Below the pieces are notes generated by a model, which did no database searches, had not been told where the DNA came from, and saw nothing but the letters and a program-made list of their open reading frames with translations. Shown one piece after another: positions 1 through 10,100 of a stretch of DNA of 64,000 nucleotides. The stretch comes from Macrothele yani (Eukaryota; Arthropoda; Arachnida; Araneae; Macrothelidae). The stretch covers positions 34,615,501 through 34,679,500 of the forward strand of contig CM077011.1 in NCBI GenBank assembly GCA_039090855.1. Direction: 5' to 3'. Each line of letters starts with the position of its first letter. The first letter of the stretch is position 1. A program made the translations under genes and the position numbers.

Positions 1-523
1 AGGTTTTGGCGCCGCACAGTAAAACACTATCGTGGAACTTTCCTTCCTTGTTTACCAACAAATAATGGTACAACGTGACGGGCATCTTTATAACCACGGA
101 CAATCCCTTGTCGCTTGATTCGAAGAGCAACATCCACTCTCCTCGTCGTTTGTCAACACAGTTTGAATTTCAGGAAGCGTTGTAATGAGCACAATTTCGC
201 AAAGATACCTTAGGGCGTTTTGTACATCGCTAGCATAAACTCCTTATGTTAGAACTGAGTGAGCCGTAAATTATACATGAAAGGAAACTCGTTTTAATGG
301 ACAGAATTTCCTCAACATTACATGTATTTGAACTTCGAGTAAATATATTTATATCTCAGTTGCTCTTGAAGAGCGCAACGTACAGTGAGGACGTTGTCAA
401 CAGAGGCAATGACATAATAACATTCTGTGATTTTGTTATGTTTTCTCTCACAAATATAGTATGTTGTCATTTAAATCAATCAGTAAGTCTCCCTCTCTCT
501 TAAGACAGATTTAAGTGAGAAAT
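1..523. other. Unassigned non-coding stretch
   Basis: I see no recognisable gene, RNA or repeat here. The only open frame (297-503, plus) has no family resemblance and ordinary AT-rich composition. The GA array begins immediately to the right. Confidence 0.5.
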
Positions 524-577
<54 letters not shown>

Positions 578-950
578 GGGAGAGAGAGAGAGAGAGAGAG
601 GGAAGAGATGGGAGAGAGAGAGAGAGAGGGAGAGGGAAGAGAGAAAGAGATAGTGAGGAGAGAGGGGGAGAGAAAGAGAGAGTGAGCGAAGAGATAGGAG
701 AGAGTGAGAGAGAGAAAGAGAGAGTGAGAGAAGAGATAGAAGAGAGGGAGAGAGAGAGAAAGAGAGAGTAAGGGAAGAGAGAAGAGAGAAAGCGAGAGGG
801 AGAGAGGGAGAGAGAGTGAGGAGAGAGAGGAGAGGGAGAGTGAGAGAGTAAGGGAGAGAGTGAGGAGAGACAGAAAGAGAAAGTGAGGGAGATAGAGGGA
901 AGGGAGGGTGAGAGAGAAAGGGAGAGAGTGAAGAGAAAGAAAGAGGAGAG

Positions 951-988
<38 letters not shown>

Positions 989-1722
989 AGAGAGAAAGAT
1001 AGTGAGGAGAGAAAGGGAGAACAAAAGAGGGAGTGAGGAGAGAGAGAGAGAGAGAGAGAGAGGAGGGAAGAGATGGGAGAGAGGGAGAGGGAAGAGAGAA
1101 AGAAATAGTGAGGAGAGTGGTGGAGAGAAAGAGAGAGTGAGGGAAGAGATAGGAGAGAGTGAAAGAGAGAGTGAGAGAAGAGATAGGAGAGAGGGAAAGA
1201 GGGAAAGAGAGAAAGAGAGAGTAAGGGAAGAGAGAAAGAGAGATAGGAGAGCAGAGAGAGAAAGGGGAAAGTGAGAGGGAGAGAGAGTGAGGAGAGAGGG
1301 GAGAGGGAGAGTGAGAGAGTAAGGGAGAGAGTGAGGAGAGACAGAAAGAGAAAGTGAGGGGGAGATAGAGGGGAGGGAGGGTGAGAGAGAAAGGGAGAGA
1401 GTGAAGAGAGAGTGAAGAGAGAGAGAAAGAGAGAGTGAGAAAGAGAGATAGAAAAAGAGAGAGAGGAGAGAGGGAGAGAGGGAGAGAAGAGAGAGGGGAG
1501 AGGGCGAGAAAAGTGGGAGAGGGGAGAGAGGGAGAGAAGAGAGAAAGAGATAGTGAGGGAGAGAAGGGGAGAACAAAAGAGGGAGTGAGGAGAGAGAAAG
1601 AGAGAGTGGGGAAAGAGAGAGGAGATAGAGGGAGAGAGAGAGAGTGAGGTGAGAGAGAAAGTGAGGGGAGAGATAGGAGAGAGAGGGTGAGAGAGAAAAG
1701 GAGAGAGAAAGATATTGAGGGA

Positions 1723-1765
<43 letters not shown>

Positions 1766-1766
1766 T
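524..1766. repeat. GA-rich polypurine array with higher-order period
   Basis: About 1.24 kb in which the plus strand is almost wholly A and G. It is not a plain dinucleotide run: marker variants recur at fixed offsets. A segment with GACAGAAAGAG occurs near 870 and again near 1340 (offset about 471), and GAACAAAAGAGG recurs near 1019 and 1571 (offset about 552). The array therefore grew by unequal exchange of units of roughly half a kilobase. Long Ser/Leu/Pro frames on the minus strand are only its translation. Such purine runs can form triplexes and bind GAGA-type factors; that function is not shown here. Confidence 0.95.
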
Positions 1767-2289
1767 CACAACGGTTTCATAGGACTCAAAATCATGGGAG
1801 GTACTCGGTATTAAAAAACAGCATTTCGGTCTCTTGTGTATTATGGTAAGTCTGTGTTGCGGATCTGAGAATATTTTAGGTTTCCAGAGTGTGCGGTGTA
1901 AATCAACGAGACTCTAAATGCATATTTGAAGGCACTTAAGTTCTACTTTACCTGTACCATCTCCATGATATTATGTCTCTAGAAACGCAGCCAAAAACTT
2001 TTCACAAAACGAGAGAAGAAAAGGACCCATATAATTTAAGATAGCGAAGAATTATAATTATCTTTGCATAACAATCTTTCATTCCTAATTTGCGCAAGTC
2101 ACAACTCTGTGTCTTCAGTTAATTTTTTCCACCTGGAATGTATTATACATTGAAATTTCAGCTTGCAAGTCCATAGTCCTCAGGGTCAGACATGCAAATG
2201 ATTAAAAAATAACAACCAATGACTAAATAGTGGACCACGACAGCGTATGGGCACCACGCGTCGAGGAGTGTATATTAAGAGCAAAACTT
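1767..2289. other. Unassigned non-coding stretch
   Basis: AT-rich sequence between the GA array and the first Tc1 remnant. No coding, RNA or repeat signal is recognised. The last ~100 bases may be the 3' flank of the adjacent Tc1 remnant, but no terminal repeat was found. Confidence 0.4.
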
Positions 2290-2900
2290 TCACGCAGGGA
2301 CAATTGTGACAGCGGACTGCGGGTGGTCCCACAGATGCTCAATTGGTTTTAGGTCTGGAGAATTAGGGGGCCAGGGAAGTAATTTGAAGTATTCATCGTG
2401 CTCTTCCAACCACTCTCGGACATTTCTAGATGTGTGACACGTCGCATTGTCATGCTGGAAGATCCCATCCGCTCCAGGGAAGACAATCAGCATGTATGGG
2501 TGTACGTAATCTGCAAGGATGGATTAACAACGAATTCGGTCCATAGTGCCTTCTACATCATGTATGAGTGGACCCAGGGAATGCCACGAAAACATTCCCC
2601 AGACCACACCGCTGCCACCACCAGCTTGTGTTTTTCCAGCAATGGTTGAAGAGTGTTTGTTCTCCGATGTTTCTCGCCTTATACGCTAACGTCCATCCGT
2701 TCTATGAAGCAGAAAATGGGACTCATCGGAGAAGGCCAACCTTTGCCAATCAGCGGAGGTCCAATTCCGATACTGCCGTGCAAATAAAAATAGGGGGCTA
2801 CCGGTAGTGTGTCGAAAACGACAGTTCAGCGAACCATGCTGCGTATGGGACTCCGATGCAGACGGATGATCACTGCACCTATGCTAACGAAGGTGCATCG
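2290..2900 (-). pseudogene. Tc1-like transposase remnant (catalytic half)
   Basis: Degenerate transposase of the Tc1/mariner superfamily, which cuts and pastes its own element through a DDE triad. Read from high to low coordinates it shows FSDESHFLLHRTDGR (first Asp, about 2720-2765), WGMFSWHSLGP, FQHDNATCHTS (second Asp, about 2450) and PWPPNSPDLKPIEHLWD (Glu, about 2350), the usual order. The frame is broken after the first Asp, with a stop near 2530, and the C-terminus ends early. The N-terminal paired-like DNA-binding region is not convincingly readable. The minus frame at 3007-3216 may be its leader. No terminal inverted repeats were found. Confidence 0.85.
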
Positions 2901-3281
2901 GCATCTGTGCTAACGAAGTTCATCTCTGTCATCAGTGGCACGTGGTGCTCCGCAGTTTCCACGTCACTTATTCGCAATGGTGCCATTTTCCCAATCACGA
3001 TACATTTTAACCACAACAGCATGCAAACAGTTCACAAACTGCGCTGTTTAAGAAATACTGCGACTTTTGTCCCGAAAGCCAATAATCGTCCCTTTTTGCA
3101 AATCTGATAAATCGCCCCCTTTTATCCATGACAGCAACGAGTGACATGTTTTCAGAATGGTTACAGCACACCCTATATACCCTCCAAGCCAGATCACGAA
3201 ACATGCCTTCTTTCATTGGCTACGCGCTGTTGACGTCAAAAGTAGCAGGTGGTCACAATAATGTGACTCGACTGTGTATAT

Positions 3282-3316
3282 AAATAAATAAATAAATATA
3301 TATATACACACACACT
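3282..3316. repeat. TAAA/TA/CA microsatellite
   Basis: A compound simple repeat: ATAA units, then TA, then CACA. It lies between two Tc1 remnants and has no coding signal. Confidence 0.8.
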
Positions 3317-3553
3317 CACAGACAATGAAATTTGCGCACCTAGAAGAAAACATGCTACAACTGCGAAACTTTGCAAATAGCTAGAGTGCGTGCTGATATG
3401 CAAATGATCCACGTATGGTGCGATTGCGCATGACCGCATACAATTTGTTGGCGTTGCAAGCACGAACCGGTAGCCTTATAAACCGGCGTGTAGCCGATGC
3501 CCAATGAAAGCGAAAAGCACCGGCCGACACAGGCAAGAATACGGAGTGACAAG

Positions 3554-4019
3554 CATGCCGGGTAGACCTCAGAGACGTCGATTTACGCAACTTACGGACT
3601 TTGAGAGAGGCCTGATTATAGGACTGAAAAACCGCAGGGTGGTCGGCGCGCCGTGTTGCCCGCCATGTGGATAGTTCTGAACATACTTTCCGACTGTGTT
3701 GGGAGCAGTGGACACGTGACGGCACTATCATACGGCGGAGCGGCTCCGGACGGACCAGGAAGACCACCGGTACAGAGGATCGACGGATCGTGTGCCAGAC
3801 ACGAACGGATCCCACTGGTCCCGGTCCACTATACAGGCAAATGTAGCGGCTGCTGTGTGCCGACAAACCATTTCACGACGCCTCGCGAAAGTGAATCTGC
3901 GATCCCAGAGCCCCTTATGTGTGCTGCCATTAACACAGGAACATCGCCGGCTCCGTGTGCATTGGTGCCACGACAGAGTGACGTGGAACGCCACAGACTG
4001 GGGACGTGTGGTCGAGTAC
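3554..4019 (+). pseudogene. Tc1-like transposase N-terminal fragment
   Basis: Starts with MPGRPQRRRFTQLTDFERG, the first helix-turn-helix of Tcb-type transposases, then breaks frame. It resumes near 3792 with QTISRRLAKVNLRS and CVLPLTQEHRRLRVHWC and the stretch WNATDWGRVV that normally precedes the first catalytic Asp. It stops exactly there, near 4019, where the sequence changes into an oppositely oriented hAT fragment. No catalytic residues remain. The start ATG was chosen because it sits in the family-typical position about 14 residues before LTDFERG. The right half was lost by deletion or by rearrangement into the hAT sequence. Confidence 0.85.
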
Positions 4020-4027
4020 TTTTTCAT

Positions 4028-4434
4028 ATTTAAAAATAATGTTTTTCTCTGTTAACAAACCAGCCAAGTTGCTCGAATGTGCATGTCCTTGTGTGGCTCT
4101 AAGATATAACTTGATTCTTTTAAATACGGAAAAACTTCTTTCGGCAGTTGTAGTTGTTGATGAACAGTTTAATATTAGATCTGCTATTTTGTACACCTCA
4201 ATAAACGCTATGTCCAATTATTCAACTTTATGTAACAAGTAATGTCTCTTACAGATTTGTTTTGCATTCATCAAGGGAATAAAACACCTTCAGTTCATTT
4301 TTTAATCGAGCTGTATCAAAATTTGAAACATAGAGTTGTTTAAGCTCTGATAGTAGATGTTCAGGGAATTTTTCACAAAATTTATCAAAACAGTTCGAAT
4401 CCAACAAAGCCACGAATTTAAGGTATGATATCAC
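4028..4434 (-). pseudogene. hAT transposase C-terminal dimerisation domain fragment
   Basis: hAT elements encode a transposase with a C-terminal dimerisation domain. Reading downward, 4434-4249 gives HLLSELKQLYVSN and ARLKNELKVFYS. After a frame break, 4217-4028 gives EVYKIADLI, then TTTTAERSFSVFKRIKLYLR and SNLAGLL, the hallmark of the ZMYM/hAT C-terminus (AERSFS..KRIK.YLR). The rest of the transposase, including the RNase H-like catalytic core and BED finger, is absent. The frame runs on into the antisense of the neighbouring Tc1 fragment, giving a chimeric open frame with no likely function. Confidence 0.85.
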
Positions 4435-4439
4435 TGATT

Positions 4440-5858
4440 TTAATTCATTGACACTTCACACAAACTGAAACAACTCTCGCGAAACACGCGCTGGAAGCAT
4501 GGAGGCACTGAGGCAGTCCGAAGTCTTCTTTTTCTCAGCGAACCCTTGAGCAAAGCAATGGTCCATTCACCTCCGTAGCTCATCCACGTTGTCATGGAAA
4601 CGCTAGCAGGCGATAGTACTGTAGCTATTCGCATCAGAACAGCGAAGGCTCTCGAAGACCTACTGCGTTATGCCGTTGATCATCGCTCGTCTAACTGATT
4701 CTCATAATCGAAAGAAGGGAATCCGCTCGTGTTTTTCTCACACCGAAAGCATCGACATATCTTAATACCGTTGATAATTGACTTTTATTTGTGCATTCTC
4801 TGGGCTTCGCAGCTAGCTTAGCTAGCCTCCAATATACGCCACTAGCCGTTACATTACTGTAAGATCTTTCAGGAACTGTGCTTCAAAGTGCTTGTCGGGT
4901 GTCCTTATTTTCCCGACATAGCTCCGGGTGATTTCTGTGTTTCAGGCTAACTTAAGGTAAACGTCAAGTGAAAACGCGTCGCTATATTTGCAGTGATGAA
5001 AATTGAGTTACACGAGTTGACATGCAAGAAATACTTCTTGACTCGTGAAAATTGGCACACGGACCAAGAAGACATTTAATTATAGTCAGTGGCTTGCAAA
5101 TTTGAGATAACAAATGTAGGGAATATTTTAAAATTAAATTTCCGACTGTTGGAGAAGTGTTGCATATCATTCATAGGTAGCACTCTACATACGTCAAATA
5201 TTGAAAACGAGGCACTTTTTTCCTTTTCTGTTTTTGAATAATAAAAGTTTTCTTACAAACCATAATATCTGAGCGGTTACAGACTTTCGTTTAGGATGTT
5301 AGTAAATATTTTAAATCACTTACATTACAGTTTATTGACTTTTTGATCAGGAAAGTTATGTAAATCAGAAATCAGATGCTGATAATCTAAGATGCTGAAA
5401 GAAGCTTTTTCAGAAATCACCATCGGATAAGGGAAAGTCTTCACGAAATTCTCTCACAAAATTAAGACCGCCACAAGAAGGATTCGCAAAAATGCAAGAT
5501 TTTCAGCATCATCTATGAACAGAAAGCTGCATTGGATATGTCTTTATCTCCACCTTAAAGAGTCATTGTGAGGGAAACACTTTCGTACCGATGCCAAAGT
5601 ACCACAGGCGGTTGGTTCTCTGGCGGCTGCGCGTACCACCTAAGAAGTATCTCTCGAAAGAAATGCATGCATTGGTTTCCCGATCGTGAATGTGCATGGC
5701 AAGAAGAGAGGCTATACGCGGAAAGTGAACGCGTCTCTTGTTCGATGTGTTAATAAAACATCTGTTATTTTCTTTTCTGCTATCCTCGTTTGAGTCATTT
5801 TTATAGAAGAGTATAAAAATAAAATATCTGCATCACAAAAATGAATTCTAAATCTCTT
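4440..5858. other. Unassigned intergenic stretch
   Basis: About 1.4 kb with no recognised gene. Short frames at 4440-4634 (minus), 4982-5170 (minus) and 5568-5753 (plus) have no family motifs. AT-rich, with no clear tandem repeat. Confidence 0.45.
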
Positions 5859-5862
5859 TTAA

Positions 5863-7074
5863 TGGTGTAAAATAATAAGTAGACAGACAGCAAGCTTTCG
5901 CCACTCACTGGTGGCTTCATCAGACATAACTGAGACAACGAACATGAAGTAAAGAAATTCTGAGTAATTCAAACTTAAATATATATCAAAGTTGATTAAC
6001 GTCATGTCTCGTGAAATCATCAAACATTGTAGATACTTCTCCTACAGAACTCATAAGCTAGCATGGGTGATACTAGCGTCTCGAGGTAGAGACATCCACA
6101 TGTATCGAGTTATCTCATTGGCAGCAATACAACTGGGACCCACCAATTGGCGAACGGCATCGTAACGGCTTTAACAGTTTGGCGGTAATAATGGTGGATA
6201 ATGGCTACTGCTACGCTGCGAAGAGGTAAGTTTGAGAGAATAAGTAAGTAGTTTTCTTTAAAACTTCTATCTAGTTAATAATTATATTTGGATGGATACT
6301 GCGAACAGGTTAAGTTGTTCGATTTGTACTGTTTCATTCGGGTAGAAATACAATTTGAGCCAGATATACGTCGTCGAAGTCGTGACACAGGTTGTTTACA
6401 TCTTAGTTAACAGTTTCTTCGTTGGCGGTTGTCGATAGTCCTGTACAATTGATATTTTAAGGTGAAATTGGATTTATTTGATGTGCTTTTATGTTTTGCA
6501 GCTTACTGTAATCACCAATCACCAGACTGTGAGAAATCAGTGTTCTTTTTATAGATTTCCGCCAAACTGTTAAAGCCGTTACGATGCCGTTCGCCAATTG
6601 GTGGGTCCCAGTTGTATTGCTGCCAATGAGATAACTCGATACATGTGGATGTCTCTACCTCGAGACGCTAGTCATGGACTATGATGTGAATTTTTTATTT
6701 GCAGCCATTCGTGCTGGTTATTATTTCTACCGATTCTCGTATTGCTGTGGCCCTGGGAGTTGTGTAAGAAGCTATTTTTCGAATTTCTTTCCGGTCGGGT
6801 TTAGCTGCATTGTTCTTAACCTAATAAAAGATCCACGTCATATCCCGTGCTAGCTCATGGGTTCTGCATGAGACATATCTACCATGTTTGATGATTCCAC
6901 GAGACATGGCATAAGCGTTAATCAACTTTGATTATATGTTTAAGTTTAAGTTTGAATTACTTAGAATTTCTTTACTTTCTGTTTGTTGTTTACGGTGTTC
7001 ATCTCAGTTATGCCTGACGAAGCCAGCCATGAGTGGTGAAAGCTCGCATTCTGTTTACTTATTATTTTACACCA
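5863..7074. mobile_element. TTAA-flanked foldback element
   Basis: A palindromic non-autonomous DNA element. The left end (TGGTGTAAAATAATAAG, 5863-5879) is the reverse complement of the right end (7058-7074), and TTAA flanks both sides (5859-5862, 7075-7078). The outer arms (about 5863-6070 and 6840-7074) align in inverted orientation over ~210-235 bp with scattered differences, including a shared segment around CACTCACTGGTGGCTTCATC. Inside lies a younger 601-bp unit with perfect arms. TTAA flanks are typical of piggyBac-type insertion; no transposase is encoded. The right TTAA is shared with the next element. Confidence 0.75.
6072..6672. mobile_element. Inner 601-bp unit with perfect 114-bp inverted repeats
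   Basis: 6072-6185 is an exact reverse complement of 6559-6672 over 114 bases (ends ACTAGCGTCTCGAGG / CCTCGAGACGCTAGT), around a 373-bp unique centre without coding. Perfect identity contrasts with the diverged outer arms, implying recent insertion or recent arm conversion. No convincing target duplication was found: the flanks are GGGTGAT on the left and CATGGAC on the right. It could be a MITE nested in the outer foldback. Confidence 0.8.
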
Positions 7075-7193
7075 TTAAGGTGGTTCCACCTAAAATCTTT
7101 GCTTTATGTTTCCAACGGTAAAATTTCGTTACATATTTTCTTCGCGATTAATGTATTCCGAAGGATGAAAACTTGCACATCGATAAAACTAAC

Positions 7194-7416
7194 TTTTTTT
7201 TTTTTTTTGATTGGAGGTTTAACGACCACCGTGAGCAACTCAATGGGCTATAAGCAGTCGCCCGTCCCTAATTTAGGGTCACTGGTTCCAGGGAAGGGAG
7301 AGAGCCGGTGCCGTAAGACAAACACAACATCCATGCCTCACCGGGATTCGAACCCGGACCCCGTTCTGACGAATGATCAGAGGCAATCGCTTAGACCACT
7401 GCGCCACCGGGGCGGC
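7194..7416 (-). repeat. tRNA-derived SINE, copy 1
   Basis: Minus-strand SINE: tRNA-like head at the right end (GGTGGCGCAGTGGTCTAAG as A box, GGTTCGAATCC as B box), a ~130-bp body ending in GGTCGTTAAACCTCC, and a poly-A tail (poly-T at 7194). It is flanked by a 9-bp target duplication AAAACTAAC (7185-7193, 7417-7425), the mark of LINE-driven insertion. Long frames through it are not genes. Confidence 0.93.
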
Positions 7417-7661
7417 AAAACTAACTTTAAGTTATAGCATGGGATACATAGTATTTGCTGAAACATAACCATAATTATATTAAAAATCAATCATTTTTCT
7501 TTGGACAATGTACAAAATTGCTAATAGATGGCTCGACCTGTACACTGATGACGTCCGTAGACAAACAAATGTTTCATTGCTTAATTATGGTTATGTTTCA
7601 GGAAGTATTAAGTACCCCGTGCTATAACTTAAAGTTTGTTTTATCGATGTGCAAATTTGTT

Positions 7662-7886
7662 ATTTTTTTTTTTTTTGATTGGAGGTTTAACGACCACCTG
7701 TGAGCAACTCAATGGGCTATAAGCAGTCGCCCGTCCCTAATTTAGGGTCACTGGTTCCAGGGAAGGGAGAGAGCCAGTGCCGTAAGACAAACACAACATC
7801 CATGCCTGACCGGGATCCGAACCCGGACCCCTTACGGACGAATGATCAGAGGCCAGCGCCTTAGACCACTGCGCCACCGAGGCGGC
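7662..7886 (-). repeat. tRNA-derived SINE, copy 2
   Basis: Same family and orientation as the copy 250 bp to the left, inserted in the opposite arm of the same MITE. The flanking duplication is GTGCAAATTT / GTGTAAATTT with one mismatch. A and B boxes and poly-A tail are present. Confidence 0.92.
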
Positions 7887-8364
7887 GTGTAAATTTTCAT
7901 CCTTGGAAATACATTAATTGCGAAGAAAATATGTAAAGAAGTTTTACCATTGGAAACATACGGCAGAGATTTTAGGTGGAACCACCTTAAAACGGATTTA
8001 GAATTCATTTTTCTGATTATTTTGGCGCAATATCTTGAAATATCTGCATTTTCGTGTGAAGAAAGTCAGTCGAATGACCCATGATTTGGTTTTGCGAAAG
8101 CAAATTTTTGACTGGAAGAGTCCCTCTTTCTCATAGACGGTTGTCTCAGAGCCAAAGAAATACTCAGAGGAAGATAAATTTTCCCTTCCGTTAAAGTCGT
8201 GACGAAACCGATATAACAACAGCAAAACCTATTTTTGTGTTATGATTACCTTAATACCATAGAAGCTCTTGATCCATTCTGTATGGTGTGTAAATACCAG
8301 TATTCAATGCAAAGAAGAAAACGAGAGCCTTAGAAGAAGCAGAAGTCTCATTTTCCAATCGACA

Positions 8365-8587
8365 CGACTGCCCCCTGTGGAGCAGTTGTCTAAACACTGG
8401 CTTCTGACCATATGTCCGAGATGAGTTCGGGTTCGTCTTCCAGTGAGGCATGGATATTGTGTTTGTTTTACGGCACTGGCTCTCTCCCTTCCCTGGAATA
8501 AGTGGCCCTAAATTAGGGACAAGGGAGTGCTTATAGCCCACTGAGTTTCTCACGGTGATCGTTAAACTCACAAAACAAACAAAAAAC
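8365..8587 (+). repeat. tRNA-derived SINE, copy 3 (old)
   Basis: Diverged plus-strand member of the same SINE family. The head is degraded (GTGGAGCAGTTGTCTAA) and the B box is weak, but the body (CACTGGCTCTCTCCCTTCCC, CCTAAATTAGGGAC) and the tail (GTTAAACTC, then A-rich) are clear. It has many more substitutions than the other copies, so it is the oldest in the window. Confidence 0.85.
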
Positions 8588-8769
8588 AATCCCGATGTGA
8601 GCACGGGATTCCGTGCACGAAAGATCCACAGTGGGAAATTTTTCTTCGTTCGCAAATGCAGTTTTGACAATTTAGAACAACTAGTTGACTTAGCATTTAT
8701 TTCAAATTTCCGAGACGAATGAAAACCCTTACTGAGAGGGCTCTCAAATCGAAAGAATGAACTTATCTC

Positions 8770-9920
8770 CAATGGACCTTACCCGCCGCTCGTTGCATTC
8801 TGGGAAATTAACCACGCGATAGCGGACCAACAATCTTTCAGTTGTTTCGGTTATAGGTTGTCGTAGTGTTGAGTTGTGATAGTTGTTATTGATAAATTTT
8901 GTATTTTCTAACAAATTTACATTATGCCTAATTTTTGTTCTGCATTTGGTTATGTAAATAAGTTGTGCCACAGCAAATGTATCGAAAAAGGGATAAGTTT
9001 TCACAGTTTTCCACTGAAAAGACTTTTGAAGCAATGGTTGTGCAAAATGAAAGAGAAGGATTTTCACCCCGATGTGCATTCAAGAATATGTTCTTACCAC
9101 TTTATAGAGAACGATTTAGTTTACCAGCCTTTTACAAACCGTAGGCAATTGAAACCTGAAAGCGTCCCGACAGTGTTTAGTTTCCAAAAAGAAACTTTGA
9201 AGAGAAAACGGATTGCATATTTGGATAGATAAGTTTTTGAAATCGAAGTTCTACAAATTCTGTTCACCGAATTTATAGTTATAGCTAAGACCACCTATTT
9301 TTTTATGGCTCAAGCTATTTGTCATTATTAATATAAAATTATTATCTTTAGCTTGATAATTTTGCATGCATCGGTGTATTCTTTCATCATCCCTTAATTA
9401 AGCTTTACTGATAATTTTCTCAAACACTGTGGTGCCTCCAACATCTCAAGCGTGTTATAAACAAACCTTACTAAGCATTCCCTGAGTGAACATTATGATC
9501 ATTGGTATGTCTTGTACTTCAACTAACGAGAGAATCTTACCTTTCCTGTTTTGGAGAGCATACATTCAACAGTATAGACTGTTTTTGTCTTCGTTTCAAC
9601 TTTAATCTTTCCAGAAATCAGGAAAGTTTTAGAAGAATCTTCAGTTTCATCATTATTCGTCTGAGTAGCCGTCTCAATGAAGAACACATCCAATACAAAC
9701 TTGTCATAGAATATTTTTTCACCTTTCATCTGCTCCTTTAGGAAACTAATTTATCCTTTCCCCATCCTGAATCTCAATTAGCTTATTTGCGTATTCTAGA
9801 ATATTCAGATTACCAAAATTAATCAATAACAACGGATAATCTAACAGTGATAACATTGCACATTCAGCCATGCTGGTCCACAATCACATGATTATGACGA
9901 CACGCGGGTAAGGTCCATTG
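8770..9920 (+). mobile_element. Candidate P-like DNA transposon with 17-bp terminal repeats
   Basis: CAATGGACCTTACCCGC at 8770-8786 is an exact inverted match to 9904-9920, bracketing 1,151 bp that contains a THAP-domain reading frame. P-superfamily transposases begin with a THAP finger, so the pairing suggests an internally deleted P-like element. No 8-bp target duplication is visible (CTTATCTC left, AAATAACA right), and no transposase catalytic region is recognised, so the family assignment is inference. A short minus frame at 9523-9729 is of unknown meaning. Confidence 0.5.
8924..9232 (+). CDS. THAP-domain protein (102 residues, one zinc ligand changed)
   Basis: Complete short frame matching a THAP zinc finger, a C2CH DNA-binding fold of about 90 residues. 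It opens MPNFCSAFGY and contains GISFHSFP, then HSRICSYHF (C-x2-H half of the site) and ends SVPTVF, equivalent to the AVPTIF box. The second cysteine of the first pair (expected at residue 10, FGC) is Tyr here, a single G-to-A change, so zinc binding is probably lost. THAP starts at Met1 in known families, supporting this start. The frame stops 20 residues after the domain, so it is either a truncated transposase or a first exon of a longer gene; the inverted repeats favour the transposon. Confidence 0.7.
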   Translation: MPNFCSAFGYVNKLCHSKCIEKGISFHSFPLKRLLKQWLCKMKEKDFHPDVHSRICSYHFIENDLVYQPFTNRRQLKPESVPTVFSFQKETLKRKRIAYLDR

Positions 9921-10100
9921 AAATAACACAGAAAAAAAAAATAGCGCGTGCGCGTGAAAGGTAACCTGGTATTTGCAGATAATTTTTGCTATGCATCTTT
10001 CGCACTCCAAGGTCTTTGTGAGCGTGAAATATTGGGTTATCGGAAAAGTCATGACATATTTTAGCCATGTTTTGCAAACGTCATTTATTCATAGAAAAGA

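Larger units (their letters stand above)
7079..7986. mobile_element. TTAA-flanked MITE interrupted by two SINEs
   Basis: Termini AGGTGGTTCCACC and GGTGGAACCACCT flanked by TTAA (7075-7078, 7987-7990). The body is palindromic, with inverted copies of GATAAAACTAACTTTAAG and CATAACCATAATTA. An intact relative without SINEs lies at 26110-26546 and a terminal scrap at 56432-56483. Comparison with the 26-kb copy gives the empty sites of both SINEs. No transposase is encoded; piggyBac-type mobilisation is inferred from TTAA only. Confidence 0.8.

Noticed and set aside
480..1769. 429- and 358-residue Ser/Leu-rich reading frames
   Set aside because: They are translations of the GA-rich simple array on the pyrimidine strand; overlapping long frames in several phases are expected from lack of stops, and there is no domain.
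3236..3866. Overlapping minus frames of 65-161 residues
   Set aside because: They are antisense to a Tc1 fragment and a microsatellite, with no motifs.
7033..7437. 134-residue plus-strand frame with SNSMGYKQSPVPNLGSLVPG text
   Set aside because: The same peptide appears at every minus-strand SINE copy (also near 30.2, 55.8, 56.1 kb); it is antisense SINE translation.
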